Part shown: positions 62,413 to 64,000 of the stretch, one piece after another
Layout of the letters: each line of letters starts with the position of its first letter
How positions within the stretch are numbered: the stretch's first letter is position 1
Assembly (NCBI RefSeq): GCF_011030405.1
Contig: NZ_JAAJTJ010000024.1
Location: 1 to 64,000, forward strand
Length of the DNA stretch: 64,000 bases
Origin: Parapedobacter sp. SGR-10
Lineage (GTDB): Bacteria; Bacteroidota; Bacteroidia; Sphingobacteriales; Sphingobacteriaceae
Direction: 5' to 3'
Program-made: the position numbers and the translations under genes
The notes under the pieces: generated by a model
Told to the model about the DNA's origin: nothing
The model's input: only the letters and a program-made list of their open reading frames with translations
The model's database searches: none

Positions 62413-64000
62413 TTACCTGGATATATTCGCTGCTTGATGGAGATCCTCGTCCGTCAGCATATACCAAGTTACGCCATTGTCTTTTGATATTAAGTTGATA
62501 CGTGTTTTTGTATCTTGGTTTCGTTTTGAATCGGAGCGATAGCTTTCCCGATAGGGAGACCACGTGGACCAATATTGCATGCTTACATATAAATAATCCC
62601 TACGGTCTCGCGTGATTCGATGGCGGTATACGCTATAGGCAGGCAATGCAGGCAGGGCAAATGCATTTGGTAGAGACCAATCGTTCTTGCTTGGGGATTT
62701 ATACTGATAATAAAGTGCGGTCTGAAACAATCCCGGAAAATTGTTGCCACGTTGCCAGATACGGTAGAGAAGATGGATACCACCCGATTGGTCCGGAACA
62801 GCACCGACATAAGTCTGTTCCAAATCAGATACATACACAGGATCAGTCCAGCTATCGGATCCTTTTTTGGCAGCTCGATAGACAAAAGGATGGTTGTGCG
62901 TACCTGTAATGATGTGACGCTGCTGTTTGCCATCCATCAGTATGGAAGGCGTGTTGTGCGCATCGTTCACCGGCGGCGCATACGCCACCAATATCTTTTC
63001 CGACAGCTTTCTGCTTTTCCGGTCATAACTGGCCGTATATACAGGTACGCCCGGGGCATTGTCTTCGGGTTGACTGATCTCACCCCAGACCAAATGTACC
63101 TCATCTTCATCAGACACAACGAGGTTAGGTCTGCCCGAATGCTGACTCACACCATGGCCGCTATGGCTGACTTTGATAGATGGCGGCACATGCAATTTTC
63201 CGTCCCGGATCTCGGGAACAATTAGCTCCACCGTATGAATGGCTGTTTTTTTAAACGTATTTTTCTTTGTTCTGTCGCGTACCTGCCTGACAATGGCCGG
63301 AGGAGACTGCGTATCTATCGAAGTACCCGATGTTTCGATAGAATATGCCCCTCCATTGGGAAGGACGGCGACCTCTGCCTGTAATGTTTCACCGTCAACA
63401 CGGACTATATGCGGTTGTTGCTTCAAATGGGCAATGCCATATACATATCCGTTGGCATCTGTTCCCAATGCACTCAACTTAAAGTCCACCTCATTAGAGG
63501 CATACCCCGGCAACGGAACAAGTCGCCATTCCCCATTTTTCAGTGTTTTGAGTCCTACGGAAGTAACTATCCAAGGATTATTTTTTGTATCGAAATAAAA
63601 CTCGTTATCCCGAGGGTAATCTGGCTCATAAGCAAACTGAAACTGATCATGTTCAAAAAGCCTATACTGTAAAGGAAGTGTGATTGCTGCATCGGTTCTC
63701 TCCCTTTCGACCCGGAGCTCACCGAGAGAAAATGCTTGCATATGCGTTGCGGAATCAGTAACGACAAGTGCAAACTGATATGTTCCGTCTCTACTTTCTT
63801 GATCCAGTTGGTAGTCTACATACACAGTGTCCACAGCCTTGGGGGAGACCTGAATCTTGGAAGCAATCGTATTGACCTTGCCCGGAAAACCCGGGTCTGG
63901 CCGAACGGCAAGATCATAAGTGATCGATTTCGACTGATTATTGGATACCGAAAAGGCAAGTGTTCCCTGCTCACCCGGTTTCAGACGCCGAGAGAGCCTC
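62413..64000 (-). CDS. BNR-repeat beta-propeller protein (5' end outside window)
   Basis: The frame stays open through the right edge (at least 529 codons); the GTG at 63834 is internal, since the upstream residues (SNNQSKSITYDLAVRPDPGFP) continue a beta domain. That N-terminal part looks like an Ig/DUF-type sandwich. The rest is a seven-blade propeller of the BNR-4 kind, with NDAHNTPSILMDG, IITGTHNHPFVYR and GAVPDQSGGIHLLYR. BNR-4 proteins include some polysaccharide lyases (for example PL24/PL25 ulvan lyases), so this may be an enzyme on uronate polymers; a binding role is the alternative. Confidence 0.78.
   Translation of the reverse strand, partial: RLSRRLKPGEQGTLAFSVSNNQSKSITYDLAVRPDPGFPGKVNTIASKIQVSPKAVDTVYVDYQLDQESRDGTYQFALVVTDSATHMQAFSLGELRVERERTDAAITLPLQYRLFEHDQFQFAYEPDYPRDNEFYFDTKNNPWIVTSVGLKTLKNGEWRLVPLPGYASNEVDFKLSALGTDANGYVYGIAHLKQQPHIVRVDGETLQAEVAVLPNGGAYSIETSGTSIDTQSPPAIVRQVRDRTKKNTFKKTAIHTVELIVPEIRDGKLHVPPSIKVSHSGHGVSQHSGRPNLVVSDEDEVHLVWGEISQPEDNAPGVPVYTASYDRKSRKLSEKILVAYAPPVNDAHNTPSILMDGKQQRHIITGTHNHPFVYRAAKKGSDSWTDPVYVSDLEQTYVGAVPDQSGGIHLLYRIWQRGNNFPGLFQTALYYQYKSPSKNDWSLPNAFALPALPAYSVYRHRITRDRRDYLYVSMQYWSTWSPYRESYRSDSKRNQDTKTRINLISKDNGVTWYMLTDEDLHQAANISR

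Overview
The window looks like a chromosomal segment of a Bacteroidota bacterium, most likely of the Sphingobacteriaceae (Pedobacter/Sphingobacterium type). The evidence is two SusC/SusD pairs, many Bacteroidota-style lipoproteins, DUF5017-like proteins, a PorP/SprF protein and type IX secretion (T9SS) type B sorting domains. The family-level placement is inference. Every gene I can support lies on the minus strand, so transcription runs from high to low coordinates. No tRNA, rRNA, CRISPR array, transposase or transcription factor was seen.

Read in the direction of transcription, the parts are as follows. (1) 64000-58644: a BNR-repeat protein cut by the window edge, an exported Gfo/Idh-type oxidoreductase and a heparinase II/III-fold lyase. 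(2) 58337-39130: polysaccharide utilisation locus (PUL) B, with SusC, SusD carrying an inserted domain, a DUF5017-like lipoprotein, a double alpha/beta-hydrolase (CE15-like plus a probably dead second domain), a Tat-exported beta-helix protein, then a T9SS cassette. That cassette is a beta-helix/MBG/type B cargo, a PorP/SprF protein, and a giant lyase/beta-helix/MBG/type B fusion. (3) 38940-33574: a second copy of the lyase domain alone, an SGNH esterase, a DUF5009 acyltransferase-like membrane protein and ApbE. (4) 33360-28081: a small LTxxQ/Spy-like protein, an SGNH esterase, a LamG lipoprotein and another heparinase-fold lyase. (5) 27574-19961: a TonB receptor, an enolase-superfamily dehydratase, a blue-copper protein, a PQQ-type beta-propeller lipoprotein and a frameshifted nitrilase-family gene. 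(6) 19685-18267: a lone repeat/LamG-like lipoprotein. (7) 17733-308: PUL A, with a second LTxxQ protein, SusC, SusD, two DUF5017-like lipoproteins, a beta-helix protein, a beta-propeller protein, an esterase, a very large lyase with an LTxxQ domain at its N-terminus and a beta-propeller at its C-terminus, and a GH5 glycosidase.

The blocks are tied together by a 14-bp near-palindrome with a central CG, consensus CGTTTACGTTAACG. It occurs nine times, always in gaps upstream of block-leading genes. This is the form of LacI/GalR-family operators, so the whole stretch is probably one regulon under a regulator encoded elsewhere. The enzymes (five heparinase-fold proteins, several beta-helix proteins, CE15-like and SGNH esterases, GH5, an enolase-superfamily protein; no sulfatase) suggest breakdown of an acetylated, largely unsulfated, uronic-acid-containing polysaccharide. 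The exact substrate cannot be read from the sequence.

The most unusual elements are the T9SS-addressed lyase fusion with its own PorP/SprF protein, the LTxxQ module used three times (two small genes and one lyase N-terminus), the shared operator series with matched spacing, a GH5 gene flanked by direct repeats of its neighbour's 3' end, and a SusD with an inserted glycine-rich domain.
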